Counted from the first letter of the stretch, positions 28,628 through 42,434 are shown. The stretch: DNA of 64,000 nt from Nitrosomonas supralitoralis (GCF_003011925.2 NZ_PXXU01000003.1:1-64000), one strand, 5' to 3'. Notes: a model not told the origin generated them from the sequence alone. A program made the numbers and translations.

Positions 28628-29809
28628 ATGAGGGATGTGGTAATTTTAAGTGGAGTACGCACAGCCATTGGTGAATACGGTGGCGCATTGCAACAGATAG
28701 CACCGTCTGATCTGGCAGCAAAAGTAGTGCGAGAGGCCATATTGCGCGCAGGAATTGATCCTAATGATGTTGGGCATCTGATTTTTGGTAATGTGATTCA
28801 TGGAGAGTCACGTGATATGTATCTGGCGCGCATAGCCTGCATCAATGGCGGTCTGCCGCAGCATACTTCAGCGATGGCTGTGAATCGTTTGTGTGGCAGC
28901 GGTTTGCAAGCCATTATTTCGGCTAGTCAAAATATTTTGCTCAATGATACTGATGTGGCTGTCGCGGGTGGTGCGGAGTCTATGAGTCGAGGTGGTTATT
29001 TATTACCGGCATTGCGCTGGGGGCAGCGCATGAATAATGGAAGTGCCGTGGACATGATGGTTGGCGCGCTTACCGATCCATTTGATCAAGTGCATATGGG
29101 AGTCACGGCTGAAAATATTGCAGAAAAATGGCGGATTAGCAGAGAAGAGCAGGATGCATTTGCAGTGGAAAGTCACCGTCGTGCCTTGCATGCAATTAAT
29201 AATGGCTTTTTCAAAGAGCAAATATTGCCTGTTGAACTAATTGCTGGTAAAAAAACCATTATTTTTGATACCGATGAACATCCACGAAAAGACACGAGTT
29301 TGGAAAGCTTGGCTAAACTTCGAACTGTTTTTAAAAAGGAAGGAACGGTAACTGCGGGCAATGCTTCCGGTATAAACGATAGTGCTGCAGCGGTGGTGTT
29401 GATGGAGAGCGGTGCAGCACATAAATGCGGCTTGAAGCCCATGGCACGTTTGGTTTCCTATGGTCATTCAGGTGTTGATCCTAAATTTATGGGCATCGGA
29501 CCGGTACCCGCTGTACAGACAGCTTTGGGGCGTGCCAATTTAAAACTAGCTGATATGGATGTAATTGAATCCAATGAGGCATTTGCCGTGCAAGCCTGCG
29601 CTGTCGCAAAAGAATTACAGTTTGATCCAGAAAAAACTAATCCGAATGGAGGTGCAGTGGCATTGGGTCATCCGATAGGCGCGACGGGTTGTATACTAGC
29701 TATCAAAGCGCTGTATGAGTTACAGCGCACCGGGGGACGTTATGCATTGGTGACTATGTGTATTGGCGGTGGCCAAGGGATTGCGGCAATCTTCGAAATA
29801 CTTAAATAG
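28628..29809 (+). CDS. Acetyl-CoA acetyltransferase (thiolase)
   Basis: Thiolase family, 393 residues from ATG 28628, which has an AGGAAGG ribosome-binding site; an in-frame ATG 39 bases upstream is less likely. The acyl-accepting Cys is in NRLCGSGLQAI (near residue 90), the catalytic His in GGAVALGHPIGATG and the second Cys in TMCIGGGQG. This composition is that of biosynthetic beta-ketothiolases (PhaA/AtoB/BktB). No phaB or phaC is adjacent, so whether it serves PHB formation or fatty-acid/amino-acid turnover cannot be said. Confidence 0.92.
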   Translation: MRDVVILSGVRTAIGEYGGALQQIAPSDLAAKVVREAILRAGIDPNDVGHLIFGNVIHGESRDMYLARIACINGGLPQHTSAMAVNRLCGSGLQAIISASQNILLNDTDVAVAGGAESMSRGGYLLPALRWGQRMNNGSAVDMMVGALTDPFDQVHMGVTAENIAEKWRISREEQDAFAVESHRRALHAINNGFFKEQILPVELIAGKKTIIFDTDEHPRKDTSLESLAKLRTVFKKEGTVTAGNASGINDSAAAVVLMESGAAHKCGLKPMARLVSYGHSGVDPKFMGIGPVPAVQTALGRANLKLADMDVIESNEAFAVQACAVAKELQFDPEKTNPNGGAVALGHPIGATGCILAIKALYELQRTGGRYALVTMCIGGGQGIAAIFEILK

Positions 29810-29873
29810 GTTAAGTTTGGTTTTGGTTGGTAAAAGAGGTGCAGTAGCGATAAAAGTTAAATGCCAGTTCTCG

Positions 29874-29902
29874 TTGACTGATAGGGACAATTAAGCTATA
29901 GT
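29874..29902 (+). promoter_or_regulatory. Sigma-70 promoter of the ATP synthase operon
   Basis: TTGACT (29874-29879), a 17-bp spacer and TATAGT (29897-29902): five of six matches at each hexamer with ideal spacing. It lies 51 bp upstream of atpI in the intergenic region after the thiolase. Confidence 0.75.
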
Positions 29903-29953
29903 TGCGCCTTTTTTAAGTGTAGGGATGTTGTCTGTTCTAAGGGCAGGTGGAAA

Positions 29954-31497
<1,544 letters not shown>

Positions 31498-31537
31498 TAA
31501 TGCTTTTGCTGTTTAGATCAGATAATACAGGCTTGTC

Positions 31538-32011
31538 ATGAATATTAACTTTACTTTAATTTCTCAGGCGATAGCCTTTTCAGTCTTCATTTGGTTTACT
31601 ATTAGGTACGTGTGGCCGCCATTGTTGAGAGCAATAGAAGAGCGGCAAAAAAACATTGCTGATGGTTTGGCCGCTGGTGAGCGCGGTCGTCACGAATTAG
31701 AATTGGCAAGTCACCGTTCGTCTGATGTGCTGAAGGATGCGAAGCAGCGTGCTTCAGAAATAATTGCGCAAGCTGAAAAGCGCGCTACAGAAGTCATTGA
31801 AGAGGCGAAACACACAGCAAAAGAAGAGGGAGACCGAATCGTTGCTGGCGCAAAAGCTGATATTGAGCATGAAATTTTTAGTGCAAAAGAGGTGCTGAGG
31901 CAGCAGGTTGCTGAATTGGCGGTCGCGGGAGCAGCCAAAATATTGCGTCGAGAAATAGATGCTGCAGCGCATGCGGATCTGCTTGTGGCAATAAGGGAAG
32001 ATTTAAAATAA
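31538..32011 (+). CDS. atpF: ATP synthase Fo subunit b
   Basis: A 157-residue peripheral-stalk protein with an N-terminal membrane helix (LISQAIAFSVFIWFTIRYVWPPL) and a long charged helix forming the dimeric stalk. Its stop codon overlaps the atpH start by one base (TAATG). Confidence 0.96.
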   Translation: MNINFTLISQAIAFSVFIWFTIRYVWPPLLRAIEERQKNIADGLAAGERGRHELELASHRSSDVLKDAKQRASEIIAQAEKRATEVIEEAKHTAKEEGDRIVAGAKADIEHEIFSAKEVLRQQVAELAVAGAAKILRREIDAAAHADLLVAIREDLK

Positions 32012-32547
32012 TGGCTGAAGCAATTACTGTTGCAAGACCGTATGCGGAAGCGGCGTATAAGCTTGCTGTTGAAAGTAAGGAGTTGTCTCAATGGTCAAAA
32101 ATATTACAGCTTGCGGCAGCAATAGCGCAAGATGATCAAGTGAAGCTTCTGATCGGGAATCCGCTGATATCAATTAAACAGTTAGGTGAGTTGATTCAAG
32201 AGGTTGGTGGAAATAAATTCACGGCTGAAGCGCGAAATCTTATTATGCTGATGGCTGAAAATAAACGGGTGTTAGTGTTGCCTCAGGTAAGTCAATTATT
32301 TGAGCAATTGAAAGCACAGCATGAAGGAGTTTTGGAAGCTAAAATCATCAGTGCATTCAAAATGCAAAGCGATCAAATTAATAAATTAGTTAATAAATTA
32401 GAGCAAAAATTTAATCGAAAAATAGAAGCTCAAGTGAGTGTTGATCCTGAACTGATAGGTGGCGTCAAAGTGGAAATTGGTGATGAAACTTTAGATGCAT
32501 CAGTTCGCGGGAAACTAGAAGCTATGGCTGTTGCCCTTAAAAGCTAG
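32011..32547 (+). CDS. atpH: ATP synthase F1 subunit delta
   Basis: A 178-residue subunit linking the b stalk to the alpha3-beta3 crown. It has the N-terminal ARPYAEAAYKLA and the C-terminal DPELIGGVKVEIGDETLDASVRGKL signature. It starts at the overlap with atpF. Confidence 0.96.
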   Translation: MAEAITVARPYAEAAYKLAVESKELSQWSKILQLAAAIAQDDQVKLLIGNPLISIKQLGELIQEVGGNKFTAEARNLIMLMAENKRVLVLPQVSQLFEQLKAQHEGVLEAKIISAFKMQSDQINKLVNKLEQKFNRKIEAQVSVDPELIGGVKVEIGDETLDASVRGKLEAMAVALKS

Positions 32548-32559
32548 GAGTTAAAATAA

Positions 32560-34101
32560 ATGCAGTTAAATCCATCCGAAATCAGTGAACTGATTAAAAA
32601 AAGGATTGAGGGACTTGCGGATACGGCAGAGGTTCGTACGCAAGGAACTATTGTCTCTGTAACAGACGGTATTGTTCGCATACATGGATTGTCAGATGTA
32701 ATGCAAGGGGAAATGTTAGAGTTTCCAGGCAATACTTTTGGCTTGGCATTGAATCTTGAGAGAGATTCAGTAGGTGCGGTTATTATGGGTGCCTATGAAC
32801 ATATCTGTGAAGGTGATATAGTCAAATGTACCGGGCGTATTCTCGAGGTACCAGTTGGAGAAGGCTTGTTAGGGCGTGTTGTAAATGCACTGGGCCAACC
32901 AATAGACGGAAAAGGGCCTATTACAGCTGTAAGATCGGAGCCGATTGAGAAAATTGCGCCAGGTGTTATCTGGCGTCAGTCTGTAGATCAACCAGTGCAA
33001 ACTGGATTGAAAGCTGTGGATTCTATGGTACCGGTTGGTCGCGGTCAGCGCGAATTGATCATTGGCGATCGTCAAACAGGAAAGACCGCTGTGGCAATTG
33101 ATGCGATACTTAATCAGAAAGGCCAAAACATGTTTTGTATTTATGTGGCGGTCGGTCAAAAAGCATCATCAATTGCAAACGTAGTGCGTAAACTCGAAGA
33201 ACATGGCGCAATGGAATATACCATTGTGGTGGCGGCTACAGCCTCAGAGTCAGCTGCGATGCAGTTTATTGCGCCATATTCAGGTTGCACTATGGGCGAA
33301 TATTTCCGAGACAAAGGGCAGGATGCATTAATTGTTTATGACGACTTAACTAAGCAAGCATGGGCTTATCGGCAAATTTCTTTGCTCTTGAGGCGCCCCC
33401 CAGGTCGTGAGGCATATCCGGGAGACGTTTTTTATCTTCATTCGCGTTTACTGGAAAGAGCGGCGAGAGTGAGTGCAGCTTATGTTGAAAAGGCGACAAA
33501 TGGAGAGGTAAAAGGTAAAACGGGCTCTTTAACTGCCCTCCCGATCATTGAGACGCAAGCTGGTGACGTAACTGCTTTCGTTCCTACCAATGTGATTTCT
33601 ATTACTGATGGACAAATTTTTCTTGAGTCTGATTTGTTTAATGCGGGTATACGCCCGGCTATAAACGCTGGTGTTTCCGTTTCCCGTGTGGGTGGTGCAG
33701 CACAAACCAAGGTGATTAAAAAGCTAGGCGGCGGCATTCGTTTGGCTTTAGCGCAATACCGTGAGTTAGCTGCTTTTGCTCAATTTGCATCTGATTTAGA
33801 TGAGGCAACACGAAAACAGCTAGAGCGTGGGAAAATGGCCACTGAGCTTATGAAGCAACCTCAGTATGCAACCCTCAGTGTTTCAGAAATGGCTCTTACT
33901 TTGTTTGCCATTAATAATGGTTATTTCGATGATGTGGAAGTTGGTCGTGCTTTAGCATTCGAATCTGCTCTGAAGAGCTACATTCGCAACCAACATGGAA
34001 AAATTCTAGACAATATAGAGAAAAACAAAGAGCTTGATGCTGGAACTGAAAAGGAATTGACAGCAGCAATTATGGAATTTAAGCAAAGCGGAACTTATTA
34101 A
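32560..34101 (+). CDS. atpA: ATP synthase F1 subunit alpha
   Basis: Non-catalytic nucleotide-binding subunit, 513 residues. It has the Walker A loop [15 protein letters not shown], the [44 protein letters not shown] region (split by family as usual) and [23 protein letters not shown] ribosome-binding site lies upstream. It is followed by atpG after 4 bp. Confidence 0.98.
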   Translation: MQLNPSEISELIKKRIEGLADTAEVRTQGTIVSVTDGIVRIHGLSDVMQGEMLEFPGNTFGLALNLERDSVGAVIMGAYEHICEGDIVKCTGRILEVPVGEGLLGRVVNALGQPIDGKGPITAVRSEPIEKIAPGVIWRQSVDQPVQTGLKAVDSMVPVGRGQRELIIGDRQTGKTAVAIDAILNQKGQNMFCIYVAVGQKASSIANVVRKLEEHGAMEYTIVVAATASESAAMQFIAPYSGCTMGEYFRDKGQDALIVYDDLTKQAWAYRQISLLLRRPPGREAYPGDVFYLHSRLLERAARVSAAYVEKATNGEVKGKTGSLTALPIIETQAGDVTAFVPTNVISITDGQIFLESDLFNAGIRPAINAGVSVSRVGGAAQTKVIKKLGGGIRLALAQYRELAAFAQFASDLDEATRKQLERGKMATELMKQPQYATLSVSEMALTLFAINNGYFDDVEVGRALAFESALKSYIRNQHGKILDNIEKNKELDAGTEKELTAAIMEFKQSGTY

Positions 34102-34105
34102 ACAT

Positions 34106-34990
34106 ATGGCCGGCAGCAGAGAAATACGCAATAAAATAAAGAGTGTTAAAAACACGCAAAAAATAACGCGTGCAATGGAAATGGTAGCGGCATCAAAAAT
34201 GCGTAAAGCTCAAGAACGTATGAAAAAAGCGCGACCTTACGGAGAAAAAATTCGAAATGTTGCTGCGCATATGAGCCGAGCAAATACCGAGTATAGACAC
34301 CCATTCTTGATCGAAAGGGATACGGTCAAAAAAATCGGAATTATTGTCGTTACTTCAGACAAAGGATTGTGCGGTGGATTGAACACGAATGTGTTACGCA
34401 AAACTTTAAACCAGATGAAAATATGGAGTAACGAGGGAGAGCAGATAGAGGCTTGTTGTATCGGTAACAAAGGTTTGGGTTTTATGAGCCGGATTGGTGC
34501 GAATATTACCTCGCAAGTTGTAGGGCTTGGCGATACACCGGATATGGCAAGACTCATTGGCGCAGTTAAAGTTGTACTGGACGGTTATACACAGGATCAG
34601 TTTGACCGAGTGTTTATCTTTTATAATCGTTTTATCAATACCATGAAGCAACAGCCAGTTATGGAACAACTACTCCCTTTAACTGATGAGATTATGCAAA
34701 GCGATAATCAAAACGATGCACCGGAAAAAATATCTTGGGATTATATTTATGAACCAGAGGCGAAGCCGGTCATCGATGATATTATGGTTCGATATATTGA
34801 GGCTTTAATATATCAAGCTGTGGCTGAAAATATGGCGTCAGAGCAATCGGCAAGGATGGTTGCGATGAAAGCTGCATCTGACAACGCCGGTAATGTTATT
34901 GATGAATTGACACTGATTTATAACAAATCTAGGCAAGCGGCAATTACGAAGGAATTGTCAGAAATTGTCGGCGGCGCGGCAGCTGTTTAA
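34106..34990 (+). CDS. atpG: ATP synthase F1 subunit gamma
   Basis: Central rotor shaft, 294 residues, with the N-terminal [20 protein letters not shown] helix, [11 protein letters not shown] and the C-terminal [20 protein letters not shown]. Length and both ends match the family. Confidence 0.97.
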   Translation: MAGSREIRNKIKSVKNTQKITRAMEMVAASKMRKAQERMKKARPYGEKIRNVAAHMSRANTEYRHPFLIERDTVKKIGIIVVTSDKGLCGGLNTNVLRKTLNQMKIWSNEGEQIEACCIGNKGLGFMSRIGANITSQVVGLGDTPDMARLIGAVKVVLDGYTQDQFDRVFIFYNRFINTMKQQPVMEQLLPLTDEIMQSDNQNDAPEKISWDYIYEPEAKPVIDDIMVRYIEALIYQAVAENMASEQSARMVAMKAASDNAGNVIDELTLIYNKSRQAAITKELSEIVGGAAAV

Positions 34991-35011
34991 AAAATTTTTG
35001 TATTTGTTTAG

Positions 35012-36400
<1,389 letters not shown>

Positions 36401-36417
36401 ACTTAGAGAAAATAGTG

Positions 36418-36840
36418 ATGGGCACCATTTTTCATCTTGATATAGTAAGTGCTGAAGAATCAATTTATTCTGGACCGGTAGAGTTTATGGTCGCGCCAGC
36501 ACAAATGGGTGAGGTAGGTATTTATCCGCGACACACGCCAATGCTGACAAAAATAAAATCAGGAATGGTGCGTATTAAAGCTCAACTAAAAGAAGAGGAA
36601 TTAATATACGTATCTGGCGGGATGCTGGAAGTCCAGCCAGATATTGTTACCATCCTAGCGGATACTGCTGTGCGTAGCGACGATTTAGATGAAGCTAAAG
36701 CACTCGAGGCGAAAAGAGCTGCTGAAGAAGCTATGAAAAACAAAGAATCCGAGTTGGATTATGTCAGAGCGCAGGCTGAATTGATTGAAGCTATGTCTCA
36801 GCTAGCAGCGATTGATAAACTAAGAAAACGTGGGCATTAA
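36418..36840 (+). CDS. atpC: ATP synthase F1 subunit epsilon
   Basis: A 140-residue rotor subunit and inhibitor. The N-terminal beta domain has [19 protein letters not shown] and [14 protein letters not shown], followed by the two-helix C-terminal domain. I chose the ATG at 36418 over the GTG one codon earlier. It ends the operon; a terminator follows about 100 bp later. Confidence 0.96.
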   Translation: MGTIFHLDIVSAEESIYSGPVEFMVAPAQMGEVGIYPRHTPMLTKIKSGMVRIKAQLKEEELIYVSGGMLEVQPDIVTILADTAVRSDDLDEAKALEAKRAAEEAMKNKESELDYVRAQAELIEAMSQLAAIDKLRKRGH

Positions 36841-36946
36841 TCTCTACGGACTAAATTATCGTTTTTCGGTTGATGTTTACTTAAGATTAATGGAATTAAG
36901 CGATTATTAGTATTTTCTTGGTTGCAACTATATGCCTAGGATAAGT

Positions 36947-36974
36947 AAAAAAGACGACTTAAGTCGTCTTTTTT
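36947..36974 (+). terminator. Rho-independent terminator after the atp operon
   Basis: A perfect palindrome AAGACGACTT-AAGTCGTCTT (36951-36970) flanked by A- and T-runs that extend the stem to 14 bp, followed by TTTTTTTG. Its symmetry would let it work on both strands. Confidence 0.88.
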
Positions 36975-37133
36975 TGTGCCTACTATTAAATTACAGTTAG
37001 GTTTAGCAATTAACTAAGTGTCAGATATAAAAATTATTATGTTCACACTTCCGAGTACTGGTTCAAGAGGTTACAATGAAGTTATAGTCAATGTGTTTAA
37101 ATCCGAATATTTCTTCAGAAACCAATTTGAATT

Positions 37134-38510
37134 ATGTTGCAACTTAATATCGTAATACTCGCAGCAGGTGCTGGCAAACGTATGCACTCTTCGCTTCCAA
37201 AAGTACTGCATACTTTGGCAGATCGCCCATTACTAGCGCACGTAATTAATACAGCTCGAATGCTATCTCCTAGCAAAATTTTTGTAATCATTGGGCATGA
37301 TGGAGAGAAGATAAAGCAATCGATCATTGGGGATGATCTAAGGTGGATTATACAGAAGCAACAGCTTGGGACCGGGCACGCGGTAATGCAAGCTCTACCT
37401 CAACTTGATCATGCGGGTTTGACACTTATCCTCTACGGGGATGTACCATTAGTTAGTAGCTATACATTGCGACAGCTAGTAAACGCAGCGAATGGGGATA
37501 ACTGTGTAATGCTATCAGCAATACTCGAAAATCCTTTTGGGTACGGCAGAGTGGTGCGTGATTTAGAAAGCAGTGAAATTACTGCGATTGTAGAACAAAA
37601 AGATGCCAGCGTCGAACAACAAGGTATACATGAAATTAATACAGGCATTATGCTCATACCGAATGCGTATCTTCATAAATGGCTGCCCAACATCGAAAAT
37701 AATAACACGCAACTTGAATATTACTTGACAGATATTATTGCTTTGGCTGTTAAAAGTGGTGTTTCTGTAATTTCGTCACAGGCTGAGAATTTCTGGGAAG
37801 TTAAGGGAGTTAATAACAAATGCCAACTGGCAGAACTCGAAAGGCTTTTTCAGCAACATTGTGCGAATAAGTTACTGGATGCAGGTGTTAGTTTAATTGA
37901 TCCAGCAAGAATTGACATACGAGGTGAACTTCTTTGCGGAAGCGATGTTGAAATTGATATTAATTGTATATTTGAAGGTACTGTTAAACTTGGTAATTTC
38001 GTGCGGATAGGGGCTAATTGCATACTAAAAAATGTAACAGTAGCGTCGGGAAGTATTATTAATCCTTTTAGCATGGTGGAAGATGCTGAGATTGGCGAGA
38101 ATTGTAAAATTGGCCCTTATGCACGTATTCGTCCTGGTACCCGATTAGCGAGCAAAGTGCAGATTGGTAATTTCGTTGAGGTTAAGAATAGTCAGATCGG
38201 TACAGGGAGTAAAGCGAACCATTTAAGCTATATTGGCGATTCCGGAATTGGGAAAAATGTCAATATAGGCGCAGGAACAATTACTTGTAATTACGATGGC
38301 GTTAACAAGCATCATACTATTATTGAGGATGATGTGTTTATAGGATCTGATACGCAACTTATTGCGCCGGTTAAGATATCAAAAGGCACCACAATTGGCG
38401 CTGGATCAACGATTACCAAAGAAACACCAGAAAATCAGCTTACTTTATCCAGATCGAAGCAAATTAGCGTGGTTGGATGGAGGCGTCCAAAAAAACAAAC
38501 AATCAAATAA
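37134..38510 (+). CDS. glmU: Bifunctional UDP-GlcNAc pyrophosphorylase / glucosamine-1-P acetyltransferase
   Basis: Makes UDP-GlcNAc for peptidoglycan and LPS. It has 458 residues. The N-terminal uridyltransferase has the LAAGAGKRMHSSLPKVLH loop and the LILYGDVPLVS motif; the C-terminal left-handed beta-helix has hexapeptide repeats (IGENCKIGPYARIRPGT, VEVKNSQIGTGSKANHLSYIGD, NIGAGTITCNYDG). It appears fully intact, unlike the glmS gene 45 bp downstream. Confidence 0.97.
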   Translation: MLQLNIVILAAGAGKRMHSSLPKVLHTLADRPLLAHVINTARMLSPSKIFVIIGHDGEKIKQSIIGDDLRWIIQKQQLGTGHAVMQALPQLDHAGLTLILYGDVPLVSSYTLRQLVNAANGDNCVMLSAILENPFGYGRVVRDLESSEITAIVEQKDASVEQQGIHEINTGIMLIPNAYLHKWLPNIENNNTQLEYYLTDIIALAVKSGVSVISSQAENFWEVKGVNNKCQLAELERLFQQHCANKLLDAGVSLIDPARIDIRGELLCGSDVEIDINCIFEGTVKLGNFVRIGANCILKNVTVASGSIINPFSMVEDAEIGENCKIGPYARIRPGTRLASKVQIGNFVEVKNSQIGTGSKANHLSYIGDSGIGKNVNIGAGTITCNYDGVNKHHTIIEDDVFIGSDTQLIAPVKISKGTTIGAGSTITKETPENQLTLSRSKQISVVGWRRPKKQTIK

Positions 38511-38555
38511 AATAGTATTATATTCTTTTCAGCCTGAGCAGCGGGAAAATGCGAT

Positions 38556-40407
38556 ATGTCTGGAATAGTTGGTGCCATAGCTAGGAGAAATGTTGTGCCA
38601 GTATTATTGGATGGACTACTACACTTAGAATATCGAGGGTATGATTCCGCCGGTTTGGTGGTGACAAGTGACGACTTGTAAAGATTGCGCACAATAGGAC
38701 GGGTAGCTGAGCTGCAAAAGCTTGCTAATGATGCGAATATACATGGTTTGGCTGGTAGCACATACTCGCTGGGCGACGCATGGAGCCCCTTCTGAGCATA
38801 ATGCGCATCCTCATTTTTCTGGGACACCAGAATCTCCCGCCCGAATCGTCATCGCCCATAATGGCATAATAGAAAATTATGAAGCAATGCGCAAACGTTT
38901 GCACGTAGAAGGATTCGAATTTATTTCTGATACTGACTCTGAAGTAATTGCGCACTTAATTGCTTTTAATCTCAAGCATAACGCTGATTTGGTCACAGCG
39001 GTCTGTGTATCAATTGTTGAACTGCAGGGTGCTTATGCGATAGCGGTCATGGAGGAGGCTCGACCAGAAAGAATTGTTTTGGTGCGTAATGGAGCGCCAT
39101 TGTTATCGGGTTTAGGTGAAAATGGTGATTATTCGGCTTCTGATGCATCCGCTTTTTTAAAAGCAACTAGAAGTATGATTTATCTGGAAGAAGGAGATGG
39201 GGTTGAACTTACCAGCAGTTATCGTATTGTCAATTGCCTTAGCACGAGCTTAGTGAATGAAATTAGGCGACCTGTTCACGAAAGTAATTTATCAAGTGAA
39301 GCTATCGAGAAAGGACCCTATGCGTATTCATGCAGAAAGAAATATTGGAACAGCCCATTGCAGTAGCTAATACATTGGAAATGGTATTAAATGCTCAATC
39401 GGTTTCTCCTATTTTGTTTGGTGATGAGGCTGAGAAAGTATTTTTCATAATCAATAATTTTCTAATCGTAGCCTGTGGAGCAAGTCATCATGCAGGTCTG
39501 GTTGCGAGATACTGGTTGGAAAACGTTGCCGAAACTAAATGCAGCGTTGAAATTGCCAGCGAATACCGTTACCGTAATCCAATGGCAGATCAGGCTACCT
39601 TAGTAATCGGCATTTCTCAGCCAGGTGAAACTGCAGATACTCTGGCGGCGCATAAGATATGCTAAGAAGCTAGGTTATCACCACAGTCTTGCTATTTGTA
39701 ATGTGCAGGTAAGTGCATTGATACGGCGATCTGAATTGTGCTTTCTTACATGTGTGGGTCCAGAGATCGGAGTGACTTCGACGAAGGCATTTACCACACG
39801 GTTGGCTTCACTATTGCTATTGGCAGTGACATTAGCAAAGATGCGTCATAAATTATCTGTTCAAGGTGAGCGGGAGATGATTATAGCGCTTCGTCATTTG
39901 CCGATGGCCCTGCAACATGCATTGCAAGTTGAGCCGCAGGTAAAGATCTGGGAATAAAGCTTTGCGCAAAAACGCCACGCACTATTTCTTGGGCACGGCA
40001 TTCATTATCCTTTCGCGATGGAAGGAGCGCTAAAGCTTAAAGAAATTTCGCATTTTCATGTTGAAGCATATGCAGCAGAAGAATTGAAACATGGGCCACT
40101 GACTCTGGTAGATAATGTAATGCCTGTCGTAACAGTAGCGCCAAATGATCAGTTGAGAGGTAAGCATAAATCAAATTTGCAAGAAGTTCATGCCCGGGGT
40201 GGAGAGCTCTTTGTATTTGCGGATGCAGACTCTCAAATAACGCAGGGCAAGAATCTGCACGTGATTCGTCTATCTGAACATGCAGGCTTATTGAGTCTTA
40301 TCTTGCATACTCTACCATTACAGTTGCTGGCTTATCATGTGGCCTTAGTGAAAGGTACGGATGTAGACAAACCGCGGAATCTGGCAAAGGCTGTGATTGT
40401 CGAATAA
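38556..40407 (+). pseudogene. glmS: Glucosamine-fructose-6-phosphate aminotransferase, inactivated
   Basis: Homology to GlmS covers the full length but in several pieces. The start reads ATG TCT (MSGIVGAI), so the catalytic Cys2 of the glutaminase (MCGIVGAI) is Ser. An in-frame TAA stands at 38679-38681. The frame shifts near 38755 (just before AHTRWATHG), near 39328 (before MQKEILEQP) and near 39650 (before AKKLGY), and a second in-frame TAA lies at 39955-39957, before HALFLGHG. The isomerase loop reads SQPGETADTL instead of SQSGE. The C-terminus ([11 protein letters not shown] to [10 protein letters not shown]) is recognisable to the end. With at least three frameshifts and two stops this cannot yield active enzyme. 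It sits in the usual place after glmU, so a functional copy must be elsewhere or the need met otherwise. Confidence 0.93.
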
Positions 40408-40461
40408 CATTGGCTAAGATAGGTGGAAGTAGATTGAACGTAGCAAAACATTTGTATGCAA

Positions 40462-40489
40462 TTGAATATCTCATGCGTATCTTTATACT
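40462..40489 (+). promoter_or_regulatory. Probable sigma-70 promoter for yebC-ruvCAB
   Basis: TTGAAT (40462-40467), a 16-bp spacer and TATACT (40484-40489), about 75 bp upstream of the yebC start and after the glmS remnant. Confidence 0.45.
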
Positions 40490-40562
40490 AGCAGGGCTAG
40501 GTACTATACCCATAGGATGCTGGGTGATAATATAAATTTACTTTAGTTAAGGATATTGATAA

Positions 40563-41288
40563 ATGGCTGGTCATAGCAAATGGGCAAATATAAAGCACAA
40601 AAAAGCAGCTCAGGATGCCAAGCGCGGTAAAGTGTTTACCCGGCTTATCAAGGAAATTACGGTGGCTGCTCGGTTGGGAGGCGGAGATCCTGATAGTAAT
40701 CCACGCTTGCGTTTGGCGATGGATAAAGCATACGATCAGAATATGCCAAAAGATAACGTTGAGCGTGCGATTAAACGAGGCTGCGGTGCACTGGATGGCG
40801 TTGATTATGAAGAAATTCGTTATGAAGGATATGGAATAGCAGGTGTTGCGGTTATGGTTGATTGCATGACGGATAATCGTGTTCGAACCGTGGCTGATGT
40901 GCGTCATGCATTTACTAAATATGGTGGAAATTTGGGTACGGATGGCTCCGTTAGTTTTCTATTCAAACACTGTGGTCAATTAATTTTCGCTCCAGGAACA
41001 AATGAGGATAAGATCATGGAGGCAGCATTGGAGAGCGGAGCCGAAGACGTGATCAATAATGATGATGGTAGTATCGAAGTAATTACTGCACCCCATGAAT
41101 TCTTGAGTGTGAAAAATGCCTTGGAGAAGATGGGTTTTAAGGCAGAATTGGCAGAAGTGACGATGAAGTCCGGTAATGAAACAGTGCTTGCGGGTGACGA
41201 TGCTGTAAAAATGCAAAAATTATTAGATGCGCTGGAAAATTTGGACGATGTGCAAAATGTATATACTACAGTCGTGTTTGAAGAGTAA
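40563..41288 (+). CDS. yebC: YebC/PmpR family transcription/translation regulator
   Basis: A 241-residue protein starting [22 protein letters not shown], the universal YebC signature, with [18 protein letters not shown] and the C-terminal [14 protein letters not shown]. Family members have been described as DNA-binding regulators and as translation factors for proline-rich stretches. It precedes ruvCAB, a common arrangement. Confidence 0.97.
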   Translation: MAGHSKWANIKHKKAAQDAKRGKVFTRLIKEITVAARLGGGDPDSNPRLRLAMDKAYDQNMPKDNVERAIKRGCGALDGVDYEEIRYEGYGIAGVAVMVDCMTDNRVRTVADVRHAFTKYGGNLGTDGSVSFLFKHCGQLIFAPGTNEDKIMEAALESGAEDVINNDDGSIEVITAPHEFLSVKNALEKMGFKAELAEVTMKSGNETVLAGDDAVKMQKLLDALENLDDVQNVYTTVVFEE

Positions 41289-41315
41289 CAAATTAAACCA
41301 TCGGGAGGTGGGAAA

Positions 41316-41834
41316 ATTCGTATTCTTGGCATAGATCCTGGATTATGTATTACTGGTTTTGGCGTGATAGATAAAAGTGGAGGCAATTTAACCTACGTCA
41401 GTAGTGGTAGTGTTAAAACTTCAGGAGGCGAGTTGCCTTTCCGTCTTAAGTTGATTCTAGATAACTTAACCGAAATCATTACTCTATATCGCCCCCAACA
41501 CGTATCCGTAGAGCAGGTTTTTGTCAATATCAATCCTAAATCAACATTATTGTTGGGTCAGGCGCGTGGCGCGGCTATTTGTGCTGCGGTAATGAATAAT
41601 CTGATAGTAGCTGAATATACTGCTCTGCAAATTAAGCAAGCGGTCGTTGGCAACGGTCATGCAAAAAAAGATCAAGTACAAGAAATGGTGGTGCGATTAC
41701 TTAACTTGAATGGAAGTCCAGGTGCCGATGCAGCTGATGCTTTGGCTTGCGCCATTTGCCATGCAAATGGCGGGCTTGGTTTGGGAAGGATTGCAACGAC
41801 TGGTTACCGAATGAAACGTGGGCGGTTAGTATGA
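41316..41834 (+). CDS. ruvC: Holliday junction resolvase RuvC, apparent ATT start codon
   Basis: Endonuclease that cuts Holliday junctions together with RuvAB. The homology begins at [19 protein letters not shown], immediately downstream of a strong ribosome-binding site (GGAGG at 41304-41308), yet no ATG, GTG or TTG exists there in frame. ATT at 41316 has ideal 7-base spacing and gives 172 residues, the family length. The first ATG in frame (41364) would remove the catalytic Asp of GIDPG. Other catalytic acids are present: the Glu of VSVEQVFVN and the Asp pair in [11 protein letters not shown]. The frame immediately follows the yebC stop and overlaps ruvA by 4 bp (ATGA). Confidence 0.88.
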   Translation: MRILGIDPGLCITGFGVIDKSGGNLTYVSSGSVKTSGGELPFRLKLILDNLTEIITLYRPQHVSVEQVFVNINPKSTLLLGQARGAAICAAVMNNLIVAEYTALQIKQAVVGNGHAKKDQVQEMVVRLLNLNGSPGADAADALACAICHANGGLGLGRIATTGYRMKRGRLV

Positions 41835-42412
41835 TTGGACGTTTAACCGGCATATTATTGGAAAAACACCCACCTCAGGTGTTACTTGAGGTGCAAGGGG
41901 TTGGCTATGAAGTTGATGTGCCAATGAGTACTTTTTATGATCTGCCGGCAGTTGGGACTCAAGTTACTTTGTATACTCACCTTGTAATACGTGAAGATAT
42001 GCACTTACTGTTTGGTTTTGCAACAGAGCCGGAACGCCAAACATTTCGAATGTTAATAAAAATTTCTGGCATAGGTGCAAGAACGGCTTTGGCACTTTTA
42101 TCGGGACTAAGCGTAACTGATTTGTATCGTACAGTGAATGCCCAAGATAGTGCTCGATTAATAACAGTGCCTGGGATTGGGAAAAAAACGGCTGAGCGTT
42201 TATTACTTGAATTGCGGGATAAGCTGGACTCAGCAGTGCTCAATTCAGACCAAGCTCCATCATCAACTTGTGAAGGTGATATCCTCAATGCGTTGCTCTC
42301 ATTGGGTTATAGCAATCGTGAAGCCAGTTGGGCGACTAAGCAGATCTCTTCTAATTCGATGGTGAGCGACGGTATACGCCAGGCATTGCAATTGTTATCT
42401 AAAGAAACATAA
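41831..42412 (+). CDS. ruvA: Holliday junction DNA helicase subunit RuvA
   Basis: Junction-recognition subunit, 193 residues from ATG 41831 ([12 protein letters not shown]), which overlaps the ruvC stop. The OB-fold has [18 protein letters not shown], two helix-hairpin-helix motifs follow ([38 protein letters not shown]), and a C-terminal RuvB-binding domain ([17 protein letters not shown]). Confidence 0.97.
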   Translation: MIGRLTGILLEKHPPQVLLEVQGVGYEVDVPMSTFYDLPAVGTQVTLYTHLVIREDMHLLFGFATEPERQTFRMLIKISGIGARTALALLSGLSVTDLYRTVNAQDSARLITVPGIGKKTAERLLLELRDKLDSAVLNSDQAPSSTCEGDILNALLSLGYSNREASWATKQISSNSMVSDGIRQALQLLSKET

Positions 42413-42434
42413 CAGACGAGCACGAGGGTTGTGA

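Noticed and set aside
38556-40407. Several separate short genes in the glmS region
   Set aside because: The fragments align in order to one GlmS protein, so they are one broken gene rather than separate genes.
41364-41834. ruvC starting at the first in-frame ATG (41364)
   Set aside because: It would lose the conserved N-terminus including the catalytic Asp; the ribosome-binding site fits the ATT at 41316 instead.
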